This document shows positions 34,908-43,689 of a DNA stretch of 64,000 bases, piece by piece. Source of the stretch: CAWBBA01 sp963729795 (GTDB lineage: Bacteria > Desulfobacterota > Desulfomonilia > Desulfomonilales > Desulfomonilaceae). The notes below the pieces were generated by a model, which saw nothing but the letters and a program-made list of their open reading frames with translations, ran no database searches and had not been told where the DNA came from. A program made the position numbers and the translations under genes. Every line of letters starts with the position of its first letter. Position 1 is the first letter of the stretch. The stretch spans positions 124,001-188,000 of the forward strand of contig CAVSPC010000016.1 of the NCBI GenBank assembly GCA_963729795.1, written 5' to 3'.

Positions 34908-35566
34908 ATACAACATATCAAGGCTCCTGGAACTGTCTCATGAAGTGGCGAAGCGAGTGCTACACGCGCTTCGGGTCAGTTCTAAAGCTGCCGATTCGAT
35001 TTCCGATAGATGAGTTGGCCGGGCTGTTGAAATCCGGGATCAGGGTTTTGGATGTAGGAGCCGGAGCACACAAACCTTTACAAGCAACCATCGAACGCTC
35101 ATCAGCCACCTACTTTTCTATGGACACGGACCCACAGGGGGTTTTTGACTTTCGATCCTTTGACGCCGTTCCGTCGGAAGCATCCTTCGATGTTGTGGTG
35201 GCCGATCAAGTGCTGGAGCATTTACCTGTGGGAGACGCGTTCGGAATCGTGGAAGATATTTTTGGACATTTGTCGGATAATGGCTGGTTCATCGCCACTG
35301 TTCCCAATGCCGCGCATCCTGTGCGCCAGTGGGATTGTACCCACGTGACCCCTTGGCCTATGAATGACTTGTACAGCCTCCTGCGCAGTGCTGGCTTTAT
35401 GGTGACAAGCATGAGCCGGTTCAACAAGTTTCCTCTGACCGCAAACCCTTTCAAGCGCTGGGTCGTCAAGACAGTCTGCAAGGAGTTCCGGGTGGATTGG
35501 TGCGACAGCATTATGGCGGTAGGGCAAAAGCCAGGTCGAGATGGTGATGGAAATCGGGATCAGTGA
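34904..35566 (+). CDS. Class-I SAM-dependent methyltransferase
   Basis: The 220-residue enzyme has motif I IRVLDVGAGAHKPL, the acidic residue in YFSMDTDP, FDVVVADQVLEHLP and LSDNGWFIATVPN. In the polysaccharide operon it probably methylates a sugar, possibly capping the chain recognised by the Wzt C-terminal domain (inference). It overlaps both neighbouring genes by four bases. Confidence 0.85.
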   Translation: MNTTYQGSWNCLMKWRSECYTRFGSVLKLPIRFPIDELAGLLKSGIRVLDVGAGAHKPLQATIERSSATYFSMDTDPQGVFDFRSFDAVPSEASFDVVVADQVLEHLPVGDAFGIVEDIFGHLSDNGWFIATVPNAAHPVRQWDCTHVTPWPMNDLYSLLRSAGFMVTSMSRFNKFPLTANPFKRWVVKTVCKEFRVDWCDSIMAVGQKPGRDGDGNRDQ

Positions 35567-37594
35567 GACGAATGAATAGACCCAGAGTTTTCCTGACCGG
35601 TGGCGATGAAAGCGGCTGGGCCTTGGATGAGGATCTGAGGCTTGTCAAACAATCCATTGAAAATATGGTTGAACTGGTCGATTTCCAGGAAAGCGACGTA
35701 GTCCATACGGTGTGGTGGCAAGGGCTGACCATGCGGGCCCAGGACGAGTTTATAGGCAAACGTATTATTTGCCACGTCCCTGGCGAGCCGTTCCGGTATA
35801 TCACCATGCCGGGGCACCGTATTGCCATGTCCATGGTTGGCAGGTGGGTAACTCGCTCGAAACAGGCTGCTAGGCAGCTCGAAGGAGCAGGGGTCAGCAG
35901 CGATCTGATCCCGTACCTCGTCGATCTGAATACTTTCAGGCCGCTGGCGCCTGATGACGAAGCTATTCGGGTGCTTAGAAGCGAGTGGCACGTGCCGGAA
36001 AATTCTTACTTGATCGGGAGTTTTCAACGAGACACTGAAGGATCGGATTTACGAACCCCAAAGTTGATGAAAGGGCCCGACGTCTTCCTGGAAATCTTGG
36101 CAGGTTTAAAAAAGCAAGGTCTCAAGTTCCATGTATTGCTCGCAGGGCCGCGCAGGCATTGGCTCACGGGAAGGCTTCGGGAACATAATATTCCATTTAC
36201 CTATGTGGGACGCTTGACTGAGGCCGACGACATCAATATCAACGCGCTTCCGAGGCCAACGCTGAATGTGCTGTACAATATGCTCGATTTACATATTGTT
36301 GCGAGTCGTTCGGAAGGCGGACCTCATTCGATCTTTGAAGCGGCAGCGTGCGGCTGCAAAATAATAAGTCCCCCTGTAGGGGCCGCACCGGACATTCTCG
36401 ATCCTTCCTGTATTTTTGGGCATGTCGACCAGGCAGTCCAAATCATAGAAAAAGACATGACCGGAAACGCACTCGCTTCCTCGGTGAAAGCTCATCGTGA
36501 ATGCGTCCTCTCGAATCATCGACCGGAATCGGTTATGCCTTTGTTTCGGAAGCTTTACGAGGGGCTGGAAAAGGTCCCGAAATTCCATCCAGGTAAAGCG
36601 AAAGGTCCCGAAACAAGCCCCCCTGGACAAAATACGTCCCTTCATCCCCAGGGTAAGGGCTCGCAAGCCCAAAATGGCGATCTCACCATAGGGTTGTGGC
36701 ACACTTTCTTCAAGCCCCCGTACGGCGGCGGAAACCAATTCATGCTGGCTCTGCGCAAGGCTCTCACGAAACTTGGCCCGGATGTCAGGGAAAATGAGCT
36801 TCACGACGGGATAGACGCGTACGTTTCTCAACTCGATTCATTTCGATGTGGACCGCTTCATGGAATTCAGCCTTTATCACAGGCTGAAAGTGATTCATCG
36901 TATCGACGGACCGATTCATCTCATCCGTGGTTATGATCGGGAAAAGGACGAGCTCTGCTTCCGGTTAAATGAACAATTCGCCTCGGCCACAGTTTTGCAA
37001 TCTGCCTGGACATATCAAAGAATCGTGGAAATGGGATACAACCCGGTAAGTCCGGTGATCATTCATAATGCCGTAGATTCCGATATCTTTCATGCAGGCG
37101 GCCGGATACCGTTCGAACGAAACCGGAAAATACGTCTCATCTCAACCAGTTGGTCCAACAATCCCCGCAAGGGCGGACCCACGTACAGATGGCTCGAAGA
37201 GCGCCTCGACTGGGATCGTTTCGACTACACTTTTGTCGGTAATGTTTCGGAAAGCTTCCGGCGCATCCGGCATATACCTCCAGTTTCCTCCGAAGAGTTG
37301 GCGGCCATATTGCGTAACCATGACATTTACATTGCCGCTAGTAGAAACGACCCGTGCTCCAACGCGTTGATCGAGGCCATGGCCTGCGGCCTGCCGGCAC
37401 TTTACGTCAATGATGGCGGACATCCGGAGTTGGTGGGGTACGGCGGTTTGCCATTTGAAGACAAAGAAGAGATTTTGCCTCAATTGGAAAGGCTCGTTGA
37501 GTATTACGAGACCTTCCAGAGACTAATAGCCGTTTCCAAAATGGAAGAAGTGGCCGAAAAATATCTGACGCTGGCCCGCGAATTGGTTCAATGA
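35563..37594 (+). pseudogene. Tandem GT4-GT4 glycosyltransferase, interrupted by a one-base frameshift
   Basis: Two GT-B family-4 domains are arranged head to tail. The first half (about residues 1-350) has YVGRLTEADD, HIVASRSEGGPHSIFEAAAC and GCKIISPPVG. The second starts LTIGLWHTFFKPPYGGGNQF, is lost at TTT (36824-36826), and resumes one frame later with IHFDVDRFMEF. It then carries HRIDGPIHLIRG, IHNAVDSDIF and ASRNDPCSNALIEAMACG. Dropping one T restores a single protein of about 676 residues. Starts are GTG 35563 or ATG 35572. Each EX7E-like acceptor or donor motif looks intact, so two successive sugar transfers by one polypeptide are likely. Confidence 0.85.
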
Positions 37595-38724
37595 ACACTC
37601 ACCTGGTTCTCTATTTCACCCGCGGCGTCTCATTACGGACCTGGAGCATGATGGGGATGCTCGAGCGGGAGATAGCCATATACAAGAGATTACTTCAGCG
37701 AGATTTCCAAGTCAGCTTTGTAACCTACGGCGGACCGGCTGATCTGGCCTACTCAGACAGAATGCAAGGTATCGGCATCCTGTGCAACGAAACTAATCTA
37801 CCCCCGGCAGCATACGAGAATTCGTTGTGCTCGCTTCATGGAGATACTCTCAGCCAGTGCCACGTCATAAAGACGAACCAAATCTATGGCGCAGATTTGG
37901 CGCTCCGGGCGTGTCAGGTATTCCAAAAGCCTTTAGTAGCGCGTTGCGGATATATGTGGTCGCAGAACGCGGCACGGGAGCGTGGTTTCAACTCCGAAGC
38001 TGCCATACATGCCCGTGAAATTGAGAAACAGGTCTTCAGGGCGGCAAATCGGGTGGTCGTGACCACGTCTGCAATGCAGTCTGACGTCGTTCAAAGAATT
38101 CCAGAAGCGGCCCGGAAAATAACAGTCATCCCCAACTATGTGGATACGAGCGTTTTTCAGCCACGCTCCGGCCTTCGTGACGACAGCGAAGTGATATTTG
38201 TCGGACGAATCGCGCCCGAAAAGAATCTGCCGGCTCTGCTGGAAGCTATCGAGTCTCTTCAAGTCAGACTCAGAATAATAGGTGAAGGGAAGATCCGCCC
38301 AGAACTACAACGACGTTTTGCCTCACTCGACGGCAGGGTTATCTGGGAGGGCAACGTGCCGAATTCGGCCCTTCCAGAGTACCTGAATGGTGCCGGATTA
38401 TTCGTGCTCCTGTCGTTTTATGAGGGGCACCCCAAGGCTTTGATTGAGGCCATGGCCTGCGGATTGCCTGTGATCGGTGCCGACTCTCCAGGTATCAGAG
38501 AATTGATTCGCCACGGCGAGACGGGGTATTTGTGTGCTACCGAGCCCGCGGCCATTCGGCACGCGATCGAGGAACTTATCGCTCGCCCCGCGTTACGTGC
38601 TCGGATGGGGCACAATGCCAGGCAGTATGTGTTGGCGAATTATTCTCTGGATAGAATCCTGGAGTCGGAATTGGCTCTGCTTGAGGATGTGAGGACTCAA
38701 GCCAATGCGCCATCAAGCAAATGA
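37591..38724 (+). CDS. Glycosyltransferase family 4
   Basis: The 377-residue GT-B enzyme has RVVVTTSAMQSDVVQRI, KITVIPNYVDTSVFQP, EVIFVGRIAPEKNLPALLEA and the donor-binding FYEGHPKALIEAMACGLPVI. It transfers an activated sugar onto the growing surface polysaccharide. The start overlaps the tandem glycosyltransferase stop by four bases. Confidence 0.93.
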   Translation: MNTHLVLYFTRGVSLRTWSMMGMLEREIAIYKRLLQRDFQVSFVTYGGPADLAYSDRMQGIGILCNETNLPPAAYENSLCSLHGDTLSQCHVIKTNQIYGADLALRACQVFQKPLVARCGYMWSQNAARERGFNSEAAIHAREIEKQVFRAANRVVVTTSAMQSDVVQRIPEAARKITVIPNYVDTSVFQPRSGLRDDSEVIFVGRIAPEKNLPALLEAIESLQVRLRIIGEGKIRPELQRRFASLDGRVIWEGNVPNSALPEYLNGAGLFVLLSFYEGHPKALIEAMACGLPVIGADSPGIRELIRHGETGYLCATEPAAIRHAIEELIARPALRARMGHNARQYVLANYSLDRILESELALLEDVRTQANAPSSK

Positions 38725-38790
38725 CATTGCAGCGTAATCCATACGCAGCAAGACTGAATTCGTAGGTGAACCAAGGCGGTACTCATCCGG

Positions 38791-39690
38791 ATGGCAAATC
38801 CAAAGGTCACAGTGCTGATGTCCGTGTTCAACGGGCAGGATTTTCTTCCGGAAGCAATCCGAAGCATTCTAAATCAGAGTTACCGTGATTTTGAGTTCCT
38901 CATTATCGACGACGGTTCCACCGAACCGCTTGATCCTATACTCCGCCGCTTCGAAGACGAACGAATTGCAATTGTGCGTCAAGATAACGCGGGACTGACT
39001 CGTTCTTTGAACAAAGGCCTGATCCTGGCACGTGGCGAATACATTGCCAGAATGGACGCCGACGACGTGAGCTTGCCGAGCAGGCTCGAAGCGCAGGTGC
39101 ACGAACTTGACGCGGACAGCCGACTGGACCTGGTGGGTTGTTTTTTCGACATGGTCGACGCTCAGGGCCTACTTGTCGAAAGAAAACAGCTTATCACCGA
39201 TCCAATCTACAGGCTTTGGCGGCTACAGTTCCACAATAATTACGGCCACGGAACAGTCATGCTGCGGAGAAAGTCGGTACTGGATGCAGGCTCGTACGAT
39301 GAAAATTTGTCGTACGCTCAGGATTACGAACTCTGGTCACGTATTTCAACCAAGAACAATACCAGAATTATACCCGAGGTTTTGTATCTTTACCGAATGG
39401 TGCCGAACGGCCCGCAAGCCTCAGTCAAAAACTCCGACCTCCAGCTAACCAACGCCTTGCGTGTGAGCGACCGGAACCTGAGCGCTTGCAATCCTCGACT
39501 CAGCGAAAAGGATTGCCGGGAGGTGCGGGCTCTCTACTGGAAGACCGGCAGTGACAGCTTCTCTGCCCATGCGGTTGAAGCGCTTCCGGAGCTGCTGGAA
39601 GGTTTTTGCAGACGTTTCGGGATCGCTGGTGAGGAAAAGTCCCGGCTGGTCCATAAGGTTACTATGGACGTGATCGCGCTCTCTTCATGA
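38791..39690 (+). CDS. Glycosyltransferase family 2
   Basis: The 299-residue GT-A enzyme starts KVTVLMSVFNGQDFLPEAI, with the acidic DDGSTEP region, the metal-binding ARMDADDVSLP (DxD) and EDYELW-like QDYELWSRIS. It is the last recognisable member of the polysaccharide cluster. It follows the GT4 gene by 66 bases. Confidence 0.92.
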   Translation: MANPKVTVLMSVFNGQDFLPEAIRSILNQSYRDFEFLIIDDGSTEPLDPILRRFEDERIAIVRQDNAGLTRSLNKGLILARGEYIARMDADDVSLPSRLEAQVHELDADSRLDLVGCFFDMVDAQGLLVERKQLITDPIYRLWRLQFHNNYGHGTVMLRRKSVLDAGSYDENLSYAQDYELWSRISTKNNTRIIPEVLYLYRMVPNGPQASVKNSDLQLTNALRVSDRNLSACNPRLSEKDCREVRALYWKTGSDSFSAHAVEALPELLEGFCRRFGIAGEEKSRLVHKVTMDVIALSS

Positions 39691-39741
39691 GTTCGTCGAA
39701 AATCGACACGGCTTTCTCGGGGAAATCAAGGTCGTTTATGC

Positions 39742-40605
39742 ATGTCCAATGCATCTGAAATAAAAAAAATTTTCAAAGGATACGGCTTAGCGCCAAAAAA
39801 ATGGCTAGGACAGAACCTCCTTGTAGATTCGCACTATCTGAACAAAATCGTGCAAGCGGCCAAAATCGAGTCTGGTGAAGTGGTGGTGGAGGTGGGTGCG
39901 GGACTGGGCATATTGACCGAAGCTCTTATCAAGCGAGGGGCCAAGGTTTGCGCTCTTGAGGTTGATTCAGGGTTCTTTCGGGTGCTGGAGGAAAAATTTG
40001 CCCATTCTCCTGACGTGGAACTCATACACGCGGACGCCCTAAAGTATGATTTTCGTGCTCTTGCCGAAAGAATCGGAAAGCTTCGAGTGGTCGCAAATTT
40101 ACCCTACAACATTTCCAGTCGGCTTCTTTTCATGTTTCAGGAGAATCGTGACATTTTCACGTCTCTTCACATTTTGCTTCAAAAGGAAGTCGCTGAGCGC
40201 CTGATTGCGGAGCCGGGCACCAAGGATTATGGAGTACTTACCGTCCTGCTAGGGACAAGTGCCAAGGTCGAACTGGTTTTCGACATACCGTCACATGCGT
40301 TTTTTCCTGTGCCGGAGGTGACCTCAACACTCATAAAGGTGCTGTTTCCCGACGTGCCGCCGTTTCATGTTAAAGACCGCCGTTTACTGGCGCGTCTCGT
40401 CAAGGCATCGTTTGCCGGGCGTCGCAAAACGTTGAAGAACGACCTGCGCAATGCTTCCACACTTGGAGCGAGCCCCCAAATGCTGATATCGGCGGCGCGC
40501 AACGCGGGTATTGACCTCCGCAGACGAGGAGAAACGCTCTCTCCCGAGGAATTTGCGCAGTTCGCAAACGCGATCAAGGTAGCGGAGAAGATTGAGGGCG
40601 AGTAG
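39742..40605 (+). CDS. rsmA: 16S rRNA A1518/A1519 dimethyltransferase RsmA (KsgA)
   Basis: The 287-residue enzyme has the family N-terminus KKWLGQNLLVDSHYLNKIV, SAM motif I VVVEVGAGLGILTEAL, the catalytic NLPYNISSRLLF and VPEVTSTLIKV. It dimethylates two adenines near the 3' end of 16S rRNA during late assembly. The context, after glycosyltransferases, is unrelated. Confidence 0.97.
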   Translation: MSNASEIKKIFKGYGLAPKKWLGQNLLVDSHYLNKIVQAAKIESGEVVVEVGAGLGILTEALIKRGAKVCALEVDSGFFRVLEEKFAHSPDVELIHADALKYDFRALAERIGKLRVVANLPYNISSRLLFMFQENRDIFTSLHILLQKEVAERLIAEPGTKDYGVLTVLLGTSAKVELVFDIPSHAFFPVPEVTSTLIKVLFPDVPPFHVKDRRLLARLVKASFAGRRKTLKNDLRNASTLGASPQMLISAARNAGIDLRRRGETLSPEEFAQFANAIKVAEKIEGE

Positions 40606-40830
40606 GAGACTAAGTTAGGAATTGCTGCTGCATGGCGAAAAGTTACATAGCATCCAGGTCCTTCCAGGACAAGTCACAACTTTTCATTTCGAATGACTCA
40701 TAGGTCCCGCGATGTTGCCTACTTTGCATTATGAGATATTCGGCAGATTGACACGCCGGCTAACACGTGCCATCCTTATTTCGGGACCTTAATTTAGAGG
40801 CATAATTGAACAATAAAGGAGGGACCACTT

Positions 40831-41001
40831 ATGTCATCATGTTGCGCTGACCTGAAATTGAATCAAGTGTGGACCTGCGAGACCTGCGGACTCGAAATCA
40901 AAGTGGTAAAGGAATGTAACTGTTTAACGGAAGGAACGGGGGCTTGCAAACCAAATGAATGTTTGACCTGCTGTGACAAGCCCCTTAAACTGAAAAGTTG
41001 A
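40831..41001 (+). CDS. Desulforedoxin-like cysteine-rich mini-protein
   Basis: A 56-residue frame has an ideal ribosome site (AAAGGAGGG) ten bases upstream. The product has VWTCETCGLEIKVVKE followed later by CLTCCDKPLKL. This copies the desulforedoxin pattern (CxxC, about two dozen residues, adjacent CC, then a PMxL-like end), which binds one iron by four cysteines. Between the two halves an insertion adds three cysteines (CNCLTEGTGACKPNEC). It may hold iron or zinc, or act in oxygen or metal defence. It stands alone in a 656-base space otherwise occupied by repeats. Confidence 0.75.
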   Translation: MSSCCADLKLNQVWTCETCGLEIKVVKECNCLTEGTGACKPNECLTCCDKPLKLKS

Positions 41002-41141
41002 TTTCAAGCGGCCTTCCAAGGGTCGGAGAGAAGAACCGGCTCCTCGGTGTATAGCGTAGTAACCGTGCGGCCTTCTGTCCCGGCGTCAAGGCTTAGCTTA
41101 GTACTCTGTTTCATAAATTCGTTACGTAACTTCAGGGTGCA

Positions 41142-41212
41142 GATTGCTTCGTCGTTTCACTCCTCGCAATGACATGCCCATTGCCTGTCATTGCGAGCGC
41201 AGCGAAGCAATC
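41142..41212. repeat. Palindromic repeat (GTCATTGCGAGCGCAGCGAAGCAATC-like class)
   Basis: GATTGCTTCG and TCGCAATGAC on the left are mirrored by GTCATTGCGA and CGAAGCAATC on the right. ACTCTGT at 41103 and ACAGAGT at 41222 extend the inverted symmetry, giving a MITE-like unit of about 125 bases. Very similar elements occur in many unrelated bacterial genomes. Confidence 0.72.
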
Positions 41213-41261
41213 TTCTTCTGTACAGAGTTCTTAACGTCACTGTATTTGCGAAAAGGAGTAC

Positions 41262-42002
41262 TTAGGCGTTTGCGATCCGGCCATGAAAGCGTCTCGGGTT
41301 TTCGGTTAAAACCTTAACCAGTCCCTTTGCCGCTTGTTCCGGCGAGATCAGTAAACCCTTCTCCTTGTAGCCCCTAAATTCCCTGCGCAGAGTCTCCGCC
41401 GCACCGCCTTCGGCCTCACGGGCTTCCCGCTGCATCCCGGTATCCACGACGCCCGGTCTGTACACGAAGCTGGTAATTTTGGGGGCCTCTTCGGCAAGCT
41501 GTCTGACAAGATGCTCTTCTGCCGCCTTGGCCACGCAGTATGCGGCAAGTCCGGCCATAGATATCTCGGCCGCGGGCGATCCAAAGAAGACTGCTATCCC
41601 GTCTCCTTGATCGAGCAACGGAGGGAATGCAAAACGAACAAGTTGGTAGGCTGCGATTACACTAGCGCCGAAGACTTCACTAAAATGAACCTCCGGCAAC
41701 TCCCAGAGAAAGGGGCCAGGTCTGGCGACGCCGGCCACATGTACAAATCCGTAGAAGCCGCCCAGTTTCAGCGCTGCTTCAACCACTTTACCGGCAGCCT
41801 CCGCTGTGGAGGCGTCTCCCGCGACATATTCCGTCTTGACTCCCATGTCCGCGCATTCCCCGGCCACCCTGCTGAGATCGGCAGCACCTCGTGCGTTCAG
41901 CACGAGGTCTGCACCGGCCGAGGCCAATTCTCGAGCGAGGGCTTGCCCAATTCCACGAGAAGCTCCCGTTATAATGAGGGTTCTATTTCTTAAAGAATTC
42001 AT
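41262..42002 (-). CDS. Short-chain dehydrogenase/reductase
   Basis: The 246-residue enzyme has the NAD(P)-binding TLIITGASRGIGQALAREL, a serine in VFFGSPAAEIS and the catalytic YCVAKAAEE (Tyr-x3-Lys). The FabG-like overall plan suggests reduction or oxidation of a hydroxyacyl or similar alcohol; the substrate is unknown. The start at 42002 has GAGGGAA upstream; the frame is open to 42050. It follows the alanine dehydrogenase gene on the same strand after a 133-base space. Confidence 0.88.
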   Translation of the reverse strand: MNSLRNRTLIITGASRGIGQALARELASAGADLVLNARGAADLSRVAGECADMGVKTEYVAGDASTAEAAGKVVEAALKLGGFYGFVHVAGVARPGPFLWELPEVHFSEVFGASVIAAYQLVRFAFPPLLDQGDGIAVFFGSPAAEISMAGLAAYCVAKAAEEHLVRQLAEEAPKITSFVYRPGVVDTGMQREAREAEGGAAETLRREFRGYKEKGLLISPEQAAKGLVKVLTENPRRFHGRIANA

Positions 42003-42135
42003 CGTTCCCTCGAAACTGTAAAATTTGCTTCGCTTGGCTCGCGACGACAAATGGGGAGATGTTATTGTTTCAAAACAATAGCCGAGCAGAACAATTCGAT
42101 AATTTCAACCAAGCAAAATCAATTGGTTGTTTTTG

Positions 42136-43260
42136 CTAAATGAGGTCTTGTAACGGAGTATACGAGTACCCCAACGCATCTGCTACATTAGCGTAGGTCA
42201 CCACGCCCCGGTAAAGGTTAACTCCCTTGGCCAAAACATGATCATCCGCGACTGCTCTGTCAATCCCTTGGTCCGCCAACTTCAATGCATAAGGCAGGGT
42301 AATATTTGTCAGAGCAAAAGTGGAAGTTCGAGACACTACGCCGGGCATATTGGGGACGCAGTAATGCAGCACCTCATCGACTAAAAACGTGGGGTGCTGG
42401 TGAGTTGTCGGTCTGGAGGTCTCACAGGATCCGCCTTGATCGATGGATACATCCACGATTACACTCCCCGCTTTCATAGCTCCAACCATTTCGCGGGTTA
42501 TAAGTCGGGGCGCCCTGGCTCCCGGAATGAGAACCGACCCGATCACAACGTGGGATTTGATCACGGCTCGCAGGATGTTTTCGTAGTTCGAGATCAGAAG
42601 TGTCACTCGATTCCCGTAGATATCGTCCAAATAAATCAAACGCTGCTGGTCTACATCCAAAACATGGACATCCGCGCCAAATCCGACAGCAATTTTTGTC
42701 GCAGCCCGGCCTACGGTTCCCCCGCCTATTATGGTTACTCGACCGCGACCGACCCCAGGCACACCACCCAACAGCACGCCTCTACCGCCCTGGGTCTTTT
42801 CCAGAAAATGCGCTCCGATCTGCACGGCCATGCGGCCGGCTACCTCGCTCATAGGCACTAACAAAGGCAAGGTTCCGTCATCCAGTTGGATCGTCTCATA
42901 CGCAACCGCGATGACTCTTCGGTCAAGGAGGGCCGCGGTAAGCTCCGGAGCAGGCGCGAGATGAAGATAGGCGTACAGAATCTGGCCTTCGTGAAGCAAG
43001 TCGTACTCTTGCTTCAGCGGCTCCTTCACCTTAATAATCATGTCGGCTTGGCCGTAGACCTCGGCCTTTTCGGAGATAATCCGAGCACCCGCGGTCACGA
43101 ATTCCTGATCTGAAATCCGGCAACCTTCGCCGGCACCCTGTTCAATCAGCACGGTATGACCATGTTCGGCAAGGTCGCGTACCCCGTGGGGAATGATGCC
43201 CACCCGATACTCGTCTTCTTTGATTTCTTTAGGAATTCCGATAACCATAATCATCCCCAA
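42136..43260 (-). CDS. ald: Alanine dehydrogenase
   Basis: The 374-residue enzyme interconverts L-alanine with pyruvate and ammonia using NAD. Family motifs are IGIPKEIKEDEYRVGI, IIKVKEPLKQEYDLL, LHLAPAPELTAALL, VTIIGGGTVGRAATKIAVG and VIVDVSIDQGGSCETSRPT. The first methionines are close together, and ATG 43248 is an alternative start. Confidence 0.97.
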   Translation of the reverse strand: MGMIMVIGIPKEIKEDEYRVGIIPHGVRDLAEHGHTVLIEQGAGEGCRISDQEFVTAGARIISEKAEVYGQADMIIKVKEPLKQEYDLLHEGQILYAYLHLAPAPELTAALLDRRVIAVAYETIQLDDGTLPLLVPMSEVAGRMAVQIGAHFLEKTQGGRGVLLGGVPGVGRGRVTIIGGGTVGRAATKIAVGFGADVHVLDVDQQRLIYLDDIYGNRVTLLISNYENILRAVIKSHVVIGSVLIPGARAPRLITREMVGAMKAGSVIVDVSIDQGGSCETSRPTTHQHPTFLVDEVLHYCVPNMPGVVSRTSTFALTNITLPYALKLADQGIDRAVADDHVLAKGVNLYRGVVTYANVADALGYSYTPLQDLI

Positions 43261-43397
43261 ATCGACTTATATTATGTGGCTTCAGTTGTCGATCAATCTG
43301 CGGTCTGACCCCGTCGGGCACAGCCGGAGAAAGCACCAGTGAATTTGCAGTAAGGTAGCAGCACCACAGAAATTAGTCAAAAGAGATGAAGTAAGAG

Positions 43398-43603
43398 TTC
43401 ACCGCTGAGAACGCTGAGAGTCATCCTTTCTCTGAACGCCTACATGGGTTCTCCAAAATTTTGTCTTTTGGGATGGAGTTCAACTAATGGGGGTTGTGTT
43501 TTGGGTGCCACTGCCGGCGTGCCCTGCAGTGCTTCATACCGACTCCCGTGGAACTGAATGAGCGATGCTCTTTCTCTGCGTTCTCTGCGAACTCTGCGGT
43601 TAA
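43398..43603. repeat. Inverted repeat (TTCACCGC...GCGGTTAA type), copy 1
   Basis: The left arm (TTCACCGCTGAGAACGCTGA) is mirrored by the right arm (CTGCGTTCTCTGCG, ACTCTGCGGTTAA). The spacer carries stop-free but unconvincing frames. A related element is at 56475-56643. It occupies most of the 429-base space before the HATPase-GNAT gene. Confidence 0.68.
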
Positions 43604-43689
43604 TCCTGATTGCCCGCGGAGCGCCCCCGTGGAATCTCTCATAACCTTTACTTGACCCGAACTTCCCCAACTCTTAGAGTAAAGCCGTT

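Noticed and set aside
41511..41993. 160-codon plus-strand frame antisense to the short-chain dehydrogenase
   Set aside because: Fully inside a recognisable gene on the other strand.
43440..43670. 76-codon minus-strand frame in the inverted repeat
   Set aside because: Arg-rich translation of the repeat itself; no start signal.
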